Shown here one piece after another: positions 21,601-34,600 of a DNA stretch of 60,000 nt. The notes under the pieces were generated by a model. That model ran no database searches and was not told the DNA's origin. It saw nothing but the letters and a program-made list of their open reading frames with translations. How positions within the stretch are numbered: the stretch's first letter is position 1; every line of letters starts with the position of its first letter. Made by a program: the position numbers and the translations under genes. The stretch is from Diphasiastrum complanatum (taxonomy: Eukaryota; Streptophyta; Lycopodiopsida; Lycopodiales; Lycopodiaceae): contig CM055108.1 in the NCBI GenBank assembly GCA_029204225.1, forward strand, positions 18,449,779 through 18,509,778. Direction: 5' to 3'.

Positions 21601-22059
21601 TCTTAAGAGAATTACAAATGGCACTCAATGAATGGTTTGTGCCACTACATCTATGGTCAAGGTTGGGGATGTATTGTTCATCAAGTGTAATTGGGGAAGA
21701 TTTGTCGAATGCTAGGAGAACTATTTGTAAAGTTAAGTCCAATTGTCATTTGCCTAGATGCTTACAAAAGATAATAAGTGAAAGCTAATGATGTGAAATT
21801 TATAAATATGTAAATATTAAAAAACATGCAATTTTTTGAGTTTATTGAATGTTAACAAGTTCTCATTTAGCATTGTACATGATACAACTCGAGGTTATCT
21901 AATCAACAACAAAGGAAATCATGTATGCAAACTCAACATAACACTTTACGACTTGAATCAATATGCTAGAGCTTGATTTCACTAGATCAGCACTTTTCGT
22001 ATCGAACATGGTTATAACCCGAAGCACTTCATATTTGAATGTCTACTTCAACTCAGTGC
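21601..22059. other. Unassigned AT-rich spacer
   Basis: Nothing recognisable is present; there are short frames only between the copia leader and the next copia fragment. Confidence 0.4.
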
Positions 22060-22330
22060 AACATTCTTTTATTATCATTACATTGTACATGGATGAGACA
22101 ACTATTCAGTGACAATGTTGAACTAATAAAAAATGCAAAACGAATGCTATCCTCAAAATTCAACATGATAGATTGGACGAAGCTCATTATTGTATCGGTA
22201 TTCAAATCCAAAGAGACAAAGAGCAAAGGCTAATTTATATCACTCAACAAAGGTATATTTACAATATGCTAATCAGGTATAATATGATGAATTAAAAGTT
22301 AGCTCACTCGCCAATGGACCCAAGACTCAA
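22060..22330 (+). pseudogene. Ty1/copia reverse transcriptase fragment (plus strand)
   Basis: YMDETTI at about 22087 corresponds to the copia catalytic YVDD region, with the second aspartate changed to glutamate. It is followed by DNVELIKNAKRMLSSKFNMI and, after a frameshift, HYCIGIQIQRDKEQRLIYIT and QQRYIYNMLIRYNM. Both halves are clear copia motifs. The fragment covers only the middle of the domain. Confidence 0.85.
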
Positions 22331-23344
22331 AATTGTTGAAGGACCAGTGTCCTCAAACAAAAGAAGAGGAGGAGTAGAAGAGAAGTCAAAGATCATAGAG
22401 TATTGCTAGTATCGCTTCATTGCTAATCAGTAGAAGTGCATCAGATAGAGTCGATCAAAGATTTAGAGTTAGTTTCAAGTACACGATTGCATCTGCTATT
22501 GTTTTGTGCTCGCTATTCATCTGATTTGTACATGCTACTTACTGAATCGAGTATACAATTTTATTGTGCTGAGTACTATTCAGAATAAATGAATACTTAT
22601 ATGTTCTATTGTAATTTGGTTACGTTTTTTTACAATTTTGTTTGAGTTATCGAATACATTTTTGCATCAATACTCACTATGTTATGTTTGTCTACGAAGT
22701 CAATCTCACTGATTCTGACCGTGGTAATTGTCGCAATAGTTTTGATTGAATTTGATAGATGTAGTCACACATTAGAAGAAAGATCTGTTTGTAGAGCCCG
22801 ATAGTAGCATATATTGAATGCACAATTTTTCTATTGAGTATTCTTTCCTTCTTCCAACATTTAGGAGTTTTTTAGATTTGAATTTCTTAGCTGGGACAAC
22901 ACTTCGTGGTTCATGTAGGATAGAGGAGAGAGAACAAAAGTCTCACAGACAAGTTTGTGTGTGAAATGAGGGGAATTGACTGGAGTTGGAAGGGAGCAAG
23001 TGTGACTCATTGTCACCATTGGCCCCCTTATGTTTGTCAAAATAGCTTGATATATCATGAGAAACTTTGCCTTACGCAGGGCATCCAAATTGTTAAAAAT
23101 AAAAAACCTAAAATTGAAATAAGAACAAGGTGATGGGTACATCACGATAATTTTTGCCTTACACATGACATTCTGATTGTTAAAACTTAAGAAAGAAAAA
23201 CAAAAATTACATTTAAAAAGAAATAAAAAGTAAAAAAACTCATTTAAATGCTCAAACTCACCTTCAAGCAACACCTCACCTTTCAGCAAATCGTTACAAT
23301 AGCTTATTGCTACCATGAAAAATAATTTTGATGCTCAAACTCAC
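22331..23344. other. Unassigned region between copia fragment and minisatellite
   Basis: A purine-rich stretch at about 22360-22400 could be a decayed polypurine tract of the upstream copia fragment. A 151-codon minus-strand frame at 22861-23316 is rich in Phe, Leu and Asn and resembles AT-rich noise rather than a protein. No domain is seen. Confidence 0.4.
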
Positions 23345-23935
23345 CCAGGAGTGACACCTTAGGTTTTTTAACAAATTGTCACAATAATTTTCTACTGTGC
23401 GGCAAAGCTAATCAACAGATCGTTAGAATACCTTACTACTATGCGGCAAAGCTAATCAGCAAATCGTTAGAATAACTTACTATGCGGCAAAGCTAATCAA
23501 ACATATCGTCACAATAGCTTACTGCTATGCGGCAAAGCTAATCAAGCAGATCATCACAATAACTTACTACTGTGGGACAAAGCTAATCGACATATCGTGA
23601 CAATAACTTACTACTATGTGGCAAAGCTAATCGACATATCGTGACAATAACTTACTACTATGTGGCAAACTAATCAGGTCGATTGTCACAACTACTTATG
23701 CAGCAAAGCTAATCAACAGATCGTCACAATTACTTAACTACTATGCGGCAAAACTAATCAGTACATCGAACTTACTAGTATGCGACAAAGCTAATCAATC
23801 ACAATAACTTAGTACTATGCGAAAAAGCTAATCAACAAATCAATAACTTACTACTATGTGGCAAAGCTAATCAACAGATCGTCGCACTTACTTATTACTA
23901 TGTGGCAAAGCTAATCAATAGATCGTCACAATAAC
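23345..23935 (+). repeat. 44-bp minisatellite
   Basis: About a dozen tandem copies of a unit containing ACTACTATGTGGCAAAGCTA followed by ATCGACATATCGTGACAATA are present. Adjacent copies near 23588-23676 are almost identical with a 44-bp period; others are shortened by small deletions. The array ends less than 200 bp upstream of the likely LSM4 transcription start. Confidence 0.85.
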
Positions 23936-23939
23936 GGAT

Positions 23940-24120
23940 CCCTCTGCAAAAAAGCTAAAAAGAAAGAAGTATTGCTTGGGAGCCAAGTTTCATCCCTAAC
24001 CTTGCTTCACTACAAAATGCTTCTTCTAGTGCGGGGAGAAGTGCGTGGGGTCCATATTTTTTGAAATGCCACATGTCACCTACCCTCCCTCCTCTCAATT
24101 CCTGAATCCTTTATTATTTT
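23940..24120 (+). promoter_or_regulatory. Probable LSM4 promoter region
   Basis: The sequence between the minisatellite and the first exon has no clear TATA box near the exon. It is pyrimidine-rich (CCTCCCTCCTCTC, CTCCTCCCTCGC), as is common for plant housekeeping genes. The position is inferred from the downstream exons only. Confidence 0.35.
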
Positions 24121-24205
24121 CTCCTCCCTCGCTAAGGCGCTCTTCTTCCGCCATAGCTAAACGCAAATCCGATGCGTCGTATCGGAACGTTTTTTCTTCA
24201 CAAAG
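24121..24205 (+). other. LSM4: Candidate 5' untranslated exon of LSM4
   Basis: A CT-rich, GC-richer stretch ends CAAAG followed by GTGAGT, a strong splice donor, at 24205/24206. It contains no long open frame and lies 1.4 kb upstream of the LSM4 start codon. It would splice to an acceptor near 25542 or 25559. Transcript data would be needed to fix its 5' end. Confidence 0.4.
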
Positions 24206-25559
24206 GTGAGTGCTACGTACGAAGGCTTCAATCTTTTCTGTATGCTAGAAGACTCCTAAAACAGAAATGAAAATAAAAGTAATTTGATTTCCACTTTCTT
24301 TTTTGCCAGAATATATCCGCCAGTGGCCAACAGCTTTGTGTTATTATCAATCATTGTTTTCTTGTGAAGAAAGCCTGTTTGTGCCTGTGATTACTTCGTA
24401 GTTTGAAGATCCGTCTTCTTTACGATGTTTCTGAAGTAGATCGGCGCAATATTTGTTTTGCTTTTTAAGGATAACCTGTGCATAAATTGTTTTAAGAGTA
24501 AGGAGCAGCAATGATTATGATTATCTAGCCTTTTGTGATCTTTGGGGTCGGTGATTCGAATCCGATATAGCACTGACAAACAAATTCGCCTGTGAAAAAT
24601 GAGCACCACTGTTAGCAAATACAACCAGCTAGTTTGCTGTTCTTCCTGTCCCTGATGAGCCTCATCTCCACCTGAGTTTAATTTCCATAGCTGCATAACG
24701 TGAAGTTGACCCCAAAAGAAATGAAATCAGAAACCTTTTTATGTGAAAATTGCGAGGGCAACAAAAATATTCCAATCCTCGAGCAAAGCTGAAAGGCTTA
24801 AAATACGGCAAATTTCACGCAACAAAGTCATAATCTTTGCACACTCTGCAAAATCTGGGGTAACAAATGCAACTGCTGAAATGAAGACGATCATGAGAAG
24901 CCAAGTCTGGATTAAAATGTCACAAATGTGGGAATGAAAATCATGTGATTGTCAAGAATTCATACAGCAACAAGGATCTTTCTGCAGTTTATTGAAAGGA
25001 AGTGGTCTATGTGTCTCTTAAGGGTGAGCTTCAAACTCTTCTTCTGAATTTCTGGACATCTCAACTAACAAAAAACAACAAACGATAGAACTAGCTAGAA
25101 ACTACACGATAGAAAGGACTTGAACCAACTTTTTAATCCGAATTAGGGCAAAGAGACTTTCCCGCATGAGTTGATACAAGTATATTGTTGGCACCTCAAC
25201 ATTATACATATGGTTTCGGCACTTTGGCCCAACATTCACTTTTGATTTTCGTGATGTTGATGCATTAGTGATTGCCAAAACAACATACATACATCATATA
25301 TCATAGCAATTAGAGAGAACAATGCAACTCTGCTGATCAATAATGGGAGTAATTACGACTAATGTCATAACAAGTTTAACTAACTATAAAAAGGCTGGCC
25401 AATACTAATGCTATATTCGATTCAAAATCTTGATTAAAATGTTTGGAAGAGGATTCAGAACATTTGCACCAGTGAATTTTCTATTAATCCTTGTTTTCAC
25501 ATTTAAAAAAGTTATTTAACTTGACGATTTGGTATTTGACAGTGACGACCTTTCTTTAG

Positions 25560-25624
25560 TGAGCTCAAAAACTGTACCTTGAATCCCTCTTGGGCTTTTT
25601 GGACTCCCTACCTGCAATAGGATG
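25560..25624 (+). CDS. LSM4: LSM4 exon carrying the start codon
   Basis: ATG at 25622-25624 is followed directly by GTAAGA, a near-ideal splice donor, and the next exon starts in phase 0 with the second LSm4 codon. The exon's 5' edge may be the acceptor CTTTCTTTAG (25559) or TTTGACAG (25542). No in-frame coding extension upstream is needed, because known LSm4 proteins begin MLPLSLLK. Confidence 0.65.
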
Positions 25625-28600
25625 GTAAGATGTTCTTTGGTGATGCAATGGTTTTTGTGGTTGATTCATTTCTTTATTGCATTGTTGATGACTTACATTA
25701 TAAACCTTGTAGACTTTTTTGTTACAATCTTGTAATATTGAGCATTTCTTCGTAAGCTTACATGTTATGCTTGTTCAATACAGCTACCGCTTTCTCTATT
25801 AAAGACTGCGCAAGGGCATCCTATGGTGAGTCACATGCAGGAACATAAAAGTCTGAGGTTAAATTTACATTGTGTGTTGAAAAAATTGCCACGTCTAGGG
25901 TTTCTCACAATTGCAACAAATTTGTAGTCTTTTGAAATTGTGCATAAATAAAGAATAATTGCAAAATTTACTATCAACAAAAATTGTTAAGTTCTTAAGA
26001 TGCAACATTGGTGTTCATAGCTATGGGAAACGATTAGGGCATTTCTTACTTGTGATTTACTATGCTGTTGGGGCATTATCGATGCCGCCCACATTCATTT
26101 TAATTGAGCCCAATTCTTACCATTTACTCAACAGGTTAGTAGTCAAGAACATGTCAAATATTACAAAGTAAGCAACTTTCAACTTTCTTAGTAACTTGTA
26201 AGATCTCAAGAACAAATGAGAATGTACTCATTCAGTTCTTGAAGAAGCTCTGAATCTCAATTCCCAACTCAATGAAGACCCCTTCCACCCTGTAGATGTA
26301 GTGGAAAGCATTCCTCTACAACTGTGTTGTAGAACACTATTTAGAATGCATTTTTGAAAATTTATTTTTTTTGCAAAAAAACTTATAAAAATAGTAAACA
26401 AGAATTAAGACTTAAGTTGCGTCAAAACTACATTTTGGAAGTATAGCGGTTCGGATTGAGGGTTTCAAAACGTTTGAACAAAAAAAAAAACCTCGTGTTT
26501 TTTTCACAGCCAATGGAATTCTAATAGGAGACACGTAAACTAGGAGCAATAGTAGGTTTCAAAATCTAGGGAATTCTATTGTATGCAGCACATCTATGTC
26601 AAGTTAGTGCCTCCTTGTCATCTCTTCTTAGTGATATCGAGGCCAAAGCTTGCATGTTAAAAATCTATGTGTTGAGGACCAAGAGAGGAAATCGAACCTC
26701 ATGAGGATCAAGTTTTGTTATTTTGAAACTTGATTTTGCTTGCTTTAGTAATTTTTCGTTCCTTACATGTTAAAGAACACAATACCTTGCATGATGTGCA
26801 ACAAGGCCTAAAACATTGAGAATTTGTGGGAGACGAATGAAAGATGACAACGAGAGGTGTTGAACACTGAATCTATTTCAAAATGATATATCAACTTGTA
26901 GGTACCCCATAAAATATATGTGTGAATTTGCAAAGAGGAGCTCAAATTACTTCCTTTTGTCAAAGATGAAAAGCATTAAATAGCAGAAGTATGGTTGTGA
27001 TTTATGATTGTAGTTGTTCTTCTTATACAATGCACCATGCATGTGTTCTTCAAACATTTTTGAGAAAACCCTCTTCTTAGACACTTGGATTTGTCGTTGA
27101 TAATAAGATGTGCCTCTTTGGAATGTCGAATTAAATATTATCCTTTGGAATTTTAGTCTCCTTCTTAAGTGAATATGTGTTTCTAATTTTTTGTTTAGAC
27201 TTTGACATAGCTGAAGTTGGTAACAACAATATCTATCTCTCAATCAAAGATTTCCATTTTTTAATATTGGTGCATGTTTTTGAGTACAGCTGGTGGAGCT
27301 AAAGAATGGAGAAACATATAATGGACATCTTGTCAATTGTGATACTTGGATGAACATTCATTTGCGAGAAGTGATATGCACATCGAAGGTACAAGTTACT
27401 TATGTAGTAAAATATACCAAGGTTGCTTGAATTTTGGAAAAGGTTGCACATCGGCACTTTTCTTATCCTTAATGAGATAATTAGGACTTGGCACAAGTTT
27501 TACCTTGATTTGGTTGGAGATAAGCTAAAGTAGTTTGTTTGTGTTGCCTTGAACATTTATGTATTTGTTGATTGCATATTTCATACTAGCTCCTATGCTC
27601 CTATTCTCATCCTCTTTTTGGTCATTCTCACTCTGTTATCTGTGAATTAGCTGGCATCTCTTTTGGTTATTAATATAGTGGGACATAAGAAGGTATGTAT
27701 AGCTTAGGCCGTGATTGTGAGAATATGAATGAGTACTGTTTCGGTCATACTTTCACTTTGTTCAGAATATTGCCTGTTCATAATGAGATTTTGGGACACT
27801 AGGAAAAATGTTAAGGTCAAAGCACACAACAATGCATTTGATATGTTATGAGAAAAGAGGGGAGAGAACACTCAAAGCTTGTATAACATTAGAGTCAAAT
27901 GATTCCAAGTGTTACATGAGAGAAATGAGGTTACGTAGAATCCCTTCGCATTTGGTCCATTGGACCTAATCAATATACCAAGTACCTTGCGAGTATGCTT
28001 AAATATTTCAGTACCTTATAATGAACCACCATGTGGCATACGCTATATTCAATAAAGAGACTGTATTATGAACTTCTAATAAATATATAAACTGTTGAGG
28101 TGGTGCTTGGTTAGCAACGTCTACGAAGTAATGATGTTGTTGGTGTGGATGTGAAGATCATATTGCTAGGATTTCCCATCATTGAACATCCACGATCAAC
28201 AATTTTTTTTGGCGAAAAGACCATCCAGGGGTCATGCTGGTGACAACATTTCATAGAAACTTGTAATTGAAAAATGGGCCAAAAAAGTAAGTTTAGGATT
28301 GAACAAAAATGCCAAGATCATAACGCCACTTTATACACTTTACAATGCCAAAATCTAATCTTGAATTTAATTCCAAGTGTCAAGTTCGATAATACTCGTA
28401 ACTTAAATTTAACCAAATGTATAATGTTGTCCTAGGAGGGACACAAAGACTTTAGATAATAGAATCTAGATGTTCGATAAATTATGTGGCCTCTTTTTGT
28501 TCAATTGCTGAAAATGTGCTACATGCATGTCCTTCCCCGAGATATGAATGGCCCCTCGATGGTGCAGGTAGTGCCATACAAACCAACGCCACTGCCACTA

Positions 28601-31600
28601 GCCTCGCCTCACAACCTCAGTCTTGCCCTCGACACTAGATAGATGCTAAGAAGGCATGGATCCGTGCATAATACGTGCGACTATGTATATATCTCTAGGC
28701 CCTGCCTACATCCATTTCAGAAGTACAGTTGGACTGTGTATATGAGTAATTTGTTGGGTGCAAATGATAGTTCTACTCCACCAACAATAAGGATCTAACC
28801 CTAGCTATTTTCTACCACCTAATAATTTTACACTTGGTATTAAAACATGTATGTTTTCAAATTTGAAGGGTTCCAAATTATGAGGTTGAATTGCCTTCAA
28901 CCCACTCTTGCTAGTGCTTTATTATGGTGATGTCTTCAAGGCGGGTGCTTCTACAATGTGAAATAAAATAGTCATCTATGTATACTTCCAATTGCATATT
29001 GTTCTTTGTGGTGGTATGGGTTTTTTGCTAATTATTTGGGATAGGATTGTCTTGTAGGATGGAGATCGCTTTTGGAGAATGCCGGAATGCTATATCCGTG
29101 GCAACACGATAAAGTATCTTCGGGTGCCAGATGAGGTATTTTTTCTGATAATACTCAAACTAAGCTCAATCAAGCATGAAGTCATCTTGTTTATGACATT
29201 TTGTGTCAAATATTGTTCAACTACTATTGACAATCAATAGATCGATACAAAGTTGTATAATGTAATAGGTGATGTTTCCTTTTTTTTATGCCTTTTTTTT
29301 CTCCCACCTGACCAACTTTGTACAATTGACAAATTGTATTCCTATCATAAACAATGGACTTGTAACCCATGTTTACAAACATGTGTTGATGCTCATGTGC
29401 CTTAATGAGGAATAGAATGTCTCCTAGTTTGAAATGTAAAAAATTATTCAATGTGAATAAGAAATTAATGTAATAATAGTTCCGAAATCCATTGTCATGG
29501 TAAGTTGGAAACTCTTCTTAGTCATTTTCATCACTTGCCACTCATTGGTTTTTGGCAAATCAGCCTACCCTTTTCATCTGGGGGTTGGAGAGTCTCAGAA
29601 CAGCATGAGGGCAATATAAACCAAGTGACTTGTGTGAAGACATGATTGAGTAGAAGTTTTCCATGAGTAGACCAATTTTTGGCATTACACATGCAATCTC
29701 AAGGAGTTGATAGTGCTGGAACCCCTAACCTCAATCAATATTTTCTGTACGAGAACCACAACTAAATCCAATGCCTAATAGACAGAAAATTCAACTAGAA
29801 GTCACACAAGTGCAAAATAAAGCTCAGATTTGATGGCCACATAGGCATCACTTAGTACCCTAGCATGTGGGAATGATATTTACACTACACATTCACCTTG
29901 AATGCTGAAGAGAGCGTGGAAATTGGATGGAAATGCTTGGTGGGAACGTTTTCCCGTGTTCTGATATTCTCATGATGTTATATTTTCCAAATTGAATCTT
30001 GTAAATCCTTAATTTCAGTCTGTGCTCAAAAAAATAAATATCAAAATTTCAGATCTCAGCTTTTCATACAAAGATTATTTCTTTTTGGCTCACCTGATAA
30101 AGGCTCATTTCCATGTTCCACAACCCTTTGAAACATTGTCTTGGGAATTCCCCATATTCCCTCGTATCTGTTTCCTAGCAGCTATACAAGACCAATTTAC
30201 CCGTTTGCTTTTCAATTTGAAAAATTTCAAGCAAGATATTGGGCAGGCTAGGATGGTTCAGAGTGTTCCATATAGCAAGAAAACACCTTTGGTAGTTTGA
30301 GACAAACTAGACCAGTGTGTGACTATATTGATCAATTTCCATAGTTTCTTAATCTATTTTTAAACCTTACACCGAAAGAGGTCATTTCCAGACTCATCTC
30401 TAGATTACATGAGCTTTTTGGTTCTACTGCTTTGGAGAATGCCATTTCACTTGCTTCAAAATAGAGCACAAATTTGTTGGTGTCCTAACACTATAGTATA
30501 TCCACTTGAGTATATCATTACCACTCTTATTAGGAAGTAGCTAAAAAAAGTCTTTGTTTTGCCAACATAGTCTAGCGTACATGGTTACGATAGAGATAAT
30601 TGCTTTAAATGCAAAAGTTAAGATGACCATTCCTGTCCACACCTTTTAATGGTATGGAATGTTATCCTTGTGAAGGATATGCATAAGTCAAGTTCCACCT
30701 CAACTTTTTTCATGATTTGCAAAGGTATTGCTTATTGAATTATTTCACCATTTTGTGGCTTGTCTTTATTTTTGGTAGATTACTTCTTGTGACGATGTCT
30801 ACTTCAATCGTTTCTACAATATGTGATTTAGTGATGTCTTTCAGTTTCGGATTTTGTTAATTGAGGTCATTTTTTTTATAGGGAGATTATGGACATGTAA
30901 ATAGTGCTCATTAAGTGGGAAGTCTCATAATCATAGTTGCATCAACGCTAGAACGTGGTTCCAAAAGAAAGAAAAAGCTAAATTTTTTTCTTGAATCTTA
31001 GTGTGGACGCATGTGAGGTAGGACAAAAAAAACATGGTGGAGAGCAATAGCAGGCAAAACAGGATTGGCGAGCACTCTATGTGAAAGTGGTGATCTATAG
31101 AAGTTGATTGTAGCACACAAAAGAGGGCAAAGTTAGTGTGTGGAAATTTGCAAGCAAAACACCTATTTGAGCCTTTTTTCACCATTGTTTTCTTTGCTTT
31201 GTTTGGAGGCTATAGTGTATCATTTTGAGTGATTCTTGTTGGATTGGCTGTAGGGTTTCTAGGGAGAGAGTGATGGCATATTCCCAAGCTTCTTTTAACG
31301 TACATGGTTGGCATGAGTATTCATTTGGTTGACGTGCATGAGGCCCTTTTTTGCATAGTTTTTCTAGGTTTAGTGTGCATCCATTGGCATTATTGGTTAG
31401 TGTTTGACAACTTTTCAGGTGTGTTAGCTTCTTTATTCACCCATTCCAGTTTGTGTTGAGCTTTTGGACTTTTTTTTATAGGGTTAGGGTTTCTATAATC
31501 ATGCCTATGTTGGGACAAGGCATATAGGTGGAGGTGGATCTGTTGGAGCAAGAGACAGTTATTTTTGTAGGTTTACGTGCACACAGATGGCGTTGTCTAT

Positions 31601-34600
31601 ATTGTGGTAGTACCTTTTGTAGCACAACGACAAGGATCATGTCACATTTGCTTGGTTTGACTAGGCCAGATGGGCGGTCCTTGGGCATTACTCCATGTAT
31701 AGCAGTTTTTTGCACCTAAACGAGAGCACCCATTGGGCACATATGCAGCAACAACAATGATTGAATTAGCTAATAGGTCCACACTATAGGTTGGTGGGCA
31801 ATTAGGTTCTATTGACACTGTGTTAGAGGCTATAGCAACGATGCACCTTCTAGCACCGGGGTTGCCATCATTTCCTTTACCATCAGTAGTAGTAGGGCTG
31901 TCACGACCTACTTCATCGACAACAACAGAGCCATCATGACCTACTTCCTTAGTTGCACCCTCTCGCCGGGTACCTAACTTCAACTTGGGAAGCCCTATAG
32001 CATCCAAGGTCATAAAAGCTACCCTCGTGTAGTTCTTGATTTGATAGTGGTGTTGATTAGTGGAGATTAATTCTTTGAGGGAGAACTCATAGGCATGTTG
32101 CTTGTAGGAGGTCCGACATGTTACTGTTACTTTTTAGGAGGGACAACACAACCTTTTGCCATCAAGTCTTGATGTTTTTGTAGGATAATTTTTTCCATTT
32201 GATAGTTTGTTCTTTAATCTATTAAATTATGAATGATATCTTGTGTATGTGGTCATAGCTACTATCAATTTCAGATTGGAGTATTTTGGAAGAAGTTTAG
32301 AGCCCTTTGGTTGGACGAGCTGTGGTCAGCGCATGTCCTTAGATAGTCTTGTAGGTTGACTCAAAGATTTAAAAGTGCTATTGTTTATGCAATTAGAGTG
32401 AATTCTAGCGTGGTTTTGAGTTCTATGGGGCTAAATAGATTGTTAAAGATCCACGATGGTTCAGTGTCCAGAAGTGTAGTCTTACGATCCAAACTAGTCT
32501 CTCTTTTCTTTCATTATAGCAATTTATGCCATTTTTTTCCCTTATTTCTCAAGGTTGATCTTGCACGTAGTAGTTACTATTTCAATTAGGTGTTTCTAGC
32601 TATGATTTGAATATTTGTTTTGTCTATTGATCCCTGGGTCTTCTGCATGAATTATTTTCAAATGGAAAGCCACTCTATTCCAATGGTCAGATACTCATCA
32701 AGTGGTTCTTAATTTTTCGTCTTTCAGGTTATTGATAAAGTCCAAGAAGAGACGGTTAAGCGTTCAGGTGCCAATTCATTCTTATTCCATACCTAAAAAT
32801 TTTTGTACGCTCGTCTTTAAATCAATGAATAGTGAAGTTTTAATTTGTAGCTTTATATTCAATCATTGGGGTGGAGTGATTTGTCATTCTTTTCACATTC
32901 TTAAGATTGGAAAATTGCTGACGTGTTTTGCATACAGTCAAGAACACACAAGAATAGTCCTCCAGTAAGTGTTGAGTTGTTAGAACTTCCTTTCGTCTAC
33001 GTAAGGTTACCCAAGAATAAAATGCAACATTACCAAAAGAGGGTCTATTTTAGTTGTAAAACGAGAATAAACCTCTTGAAGCTCTTGTAAGTATTGATCC
33101 AGGGGTCGGTTCTCCATATGCATCGTTGCATCCTGACGATAAAATTTAAAGTCATCTAATATGGGAAGGAAGGCCACCTTAAAGGCCTTACAAAGTCTTC
33201 CCAAATCTTAGGTGCTTCAGGCTTACCTCTTAAATCTTGCCACCACGTAAAAGCTGTGCCTCACAGGTACATAATGGTTAGATTGATCTTGTTGTCGTCG
33301 GATGAATCATGCATGAAGAAGTGCAAATTCCATCGATCAATCCACGGCAAGACCGCCTCAAGGGTTCTATCCTTCTTCTCCCCAACAAAAATCTCGGGGG
33401 TGAACAAAGGTTGATGCAGTAGCTGCCTTAACTGCGTCAATTTCTTCAAATTTTGTTGATCCCGAGAGTGTTTGGATTGCAAATCAACAATCTGTTGCTG
33501 TAGATTGTTAATTGCAAGCAACAAGGATTCGGAATCCAAGGTAGAGGTAGATGCTGTAACCTCATGAGTAGGAGACATAGGCTGTGTGGTAGGATTAGGA
33601 TCCATTATTCAAGAGCAAGAGGTGAATTAAGAAAGAAAGAGTTGGAAGAGATCACAAACAACTCAAGGAAGGTAGATACAACTCAAACTTGCTGGCTCCT
33701 CACTTCCCAAATGGTATTGTCCATGGCTGCCATAAGGATAAAAAGACAGCAAAGAGAGAGATGCACCACCATCTCCACCTTCTCTTCTCATGTAACATAG
33801 CATAGGAGAGGCATGCTTCCCTCTCCATGCTTGATCAAAAACTGCCAAGTGGCTTTGCTTTGTCACCGAAGCCTCCACATAGGTGATCTGGGCCACCACA
33901 TGGAGAGGCATGCTTCTCTCTCCATGCTTGATCAGAAACTGCCAAGTGGCTTTGCTTTGCCACCGAAGCCTCCACATAGGTGATCTGGGCCACCTGCCAG
34001 CCCTTCTGCCAGCTGGTAGTACCACCTTCCCCCTCCTTCGCTGGTCTGCCCCTCACCCACGGACTGCTGCAGGCAGAAGGAACCCCTCAAACTGGATTTT
34101 TTTTGAATTTTTCTACGTTGAGGGCCCACGGAATAACTGTCCGCCACAGTCAGTCTATGCGGAAATACTGTCCGCAGCACCCTGCCACCTGTCTGATTCA
34201 GGACAGTGCCTGCTGAGGGGCCAAAGTCTGTTTTTTTTTACTTCAAAACCAAAAAACAGCAGTTAGAAAGAAATCGAAATGTGAATAAAAAACACATTTC
34301 CTGCCTAAATTATGAATTTCGAAAGATCAAAAAGCTTTACAAAAACCATTTCGGATCAACACACCTGTGTTCGGCATACAGTGGCTCTGATACCATATGT
34401 TATACTCTCTCTTACCGCATACCTCCAAGTGCCGGTTAACCACAAGAGACCGAACAATTCACGTTCCACCCCACCATAGGACCTAATCCGGGTCCACCCT
34501 CCGTGCCTTGGCCTGTGACCGTAACAAGCAAGATCCGACCTCCATCCTAGACAGTGTCCCATACCACTGCCTAGGCTCTCAGCCATCTCCCGCCACAAGC

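Noticed and set aside
22861-23316. 151-codon minus-strand open frame
   Set aside because: It is Phe/Leu/Asn-rich with no motif and borders a minisatellite; composition fits AT-rich non-coding DNA.
24743-25020. Possible zinc-finger exons (CENCEG, CTLCKIWGNKC, KCHKCGNENH) in the first LSM4 intron
   Set aside because: The Cys pairs fall in different frames with stops between them and lack a full CCHC or RING pattern; at best a decayed gag knuckle.
30022-30300. 92-codon open frame in the LSM4 intron
   Set aside because: No recognisable domain, no splice consensus at its edges and AT-rich codon use.
33564-34439. Several 70-127 codon frames on both strands in the retrotransposon leader and LTR
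   Set aside because: They follow the duplicated GC-rich leader and LTR and change frame between the two 97-bp copies; no conserved protein is implied.
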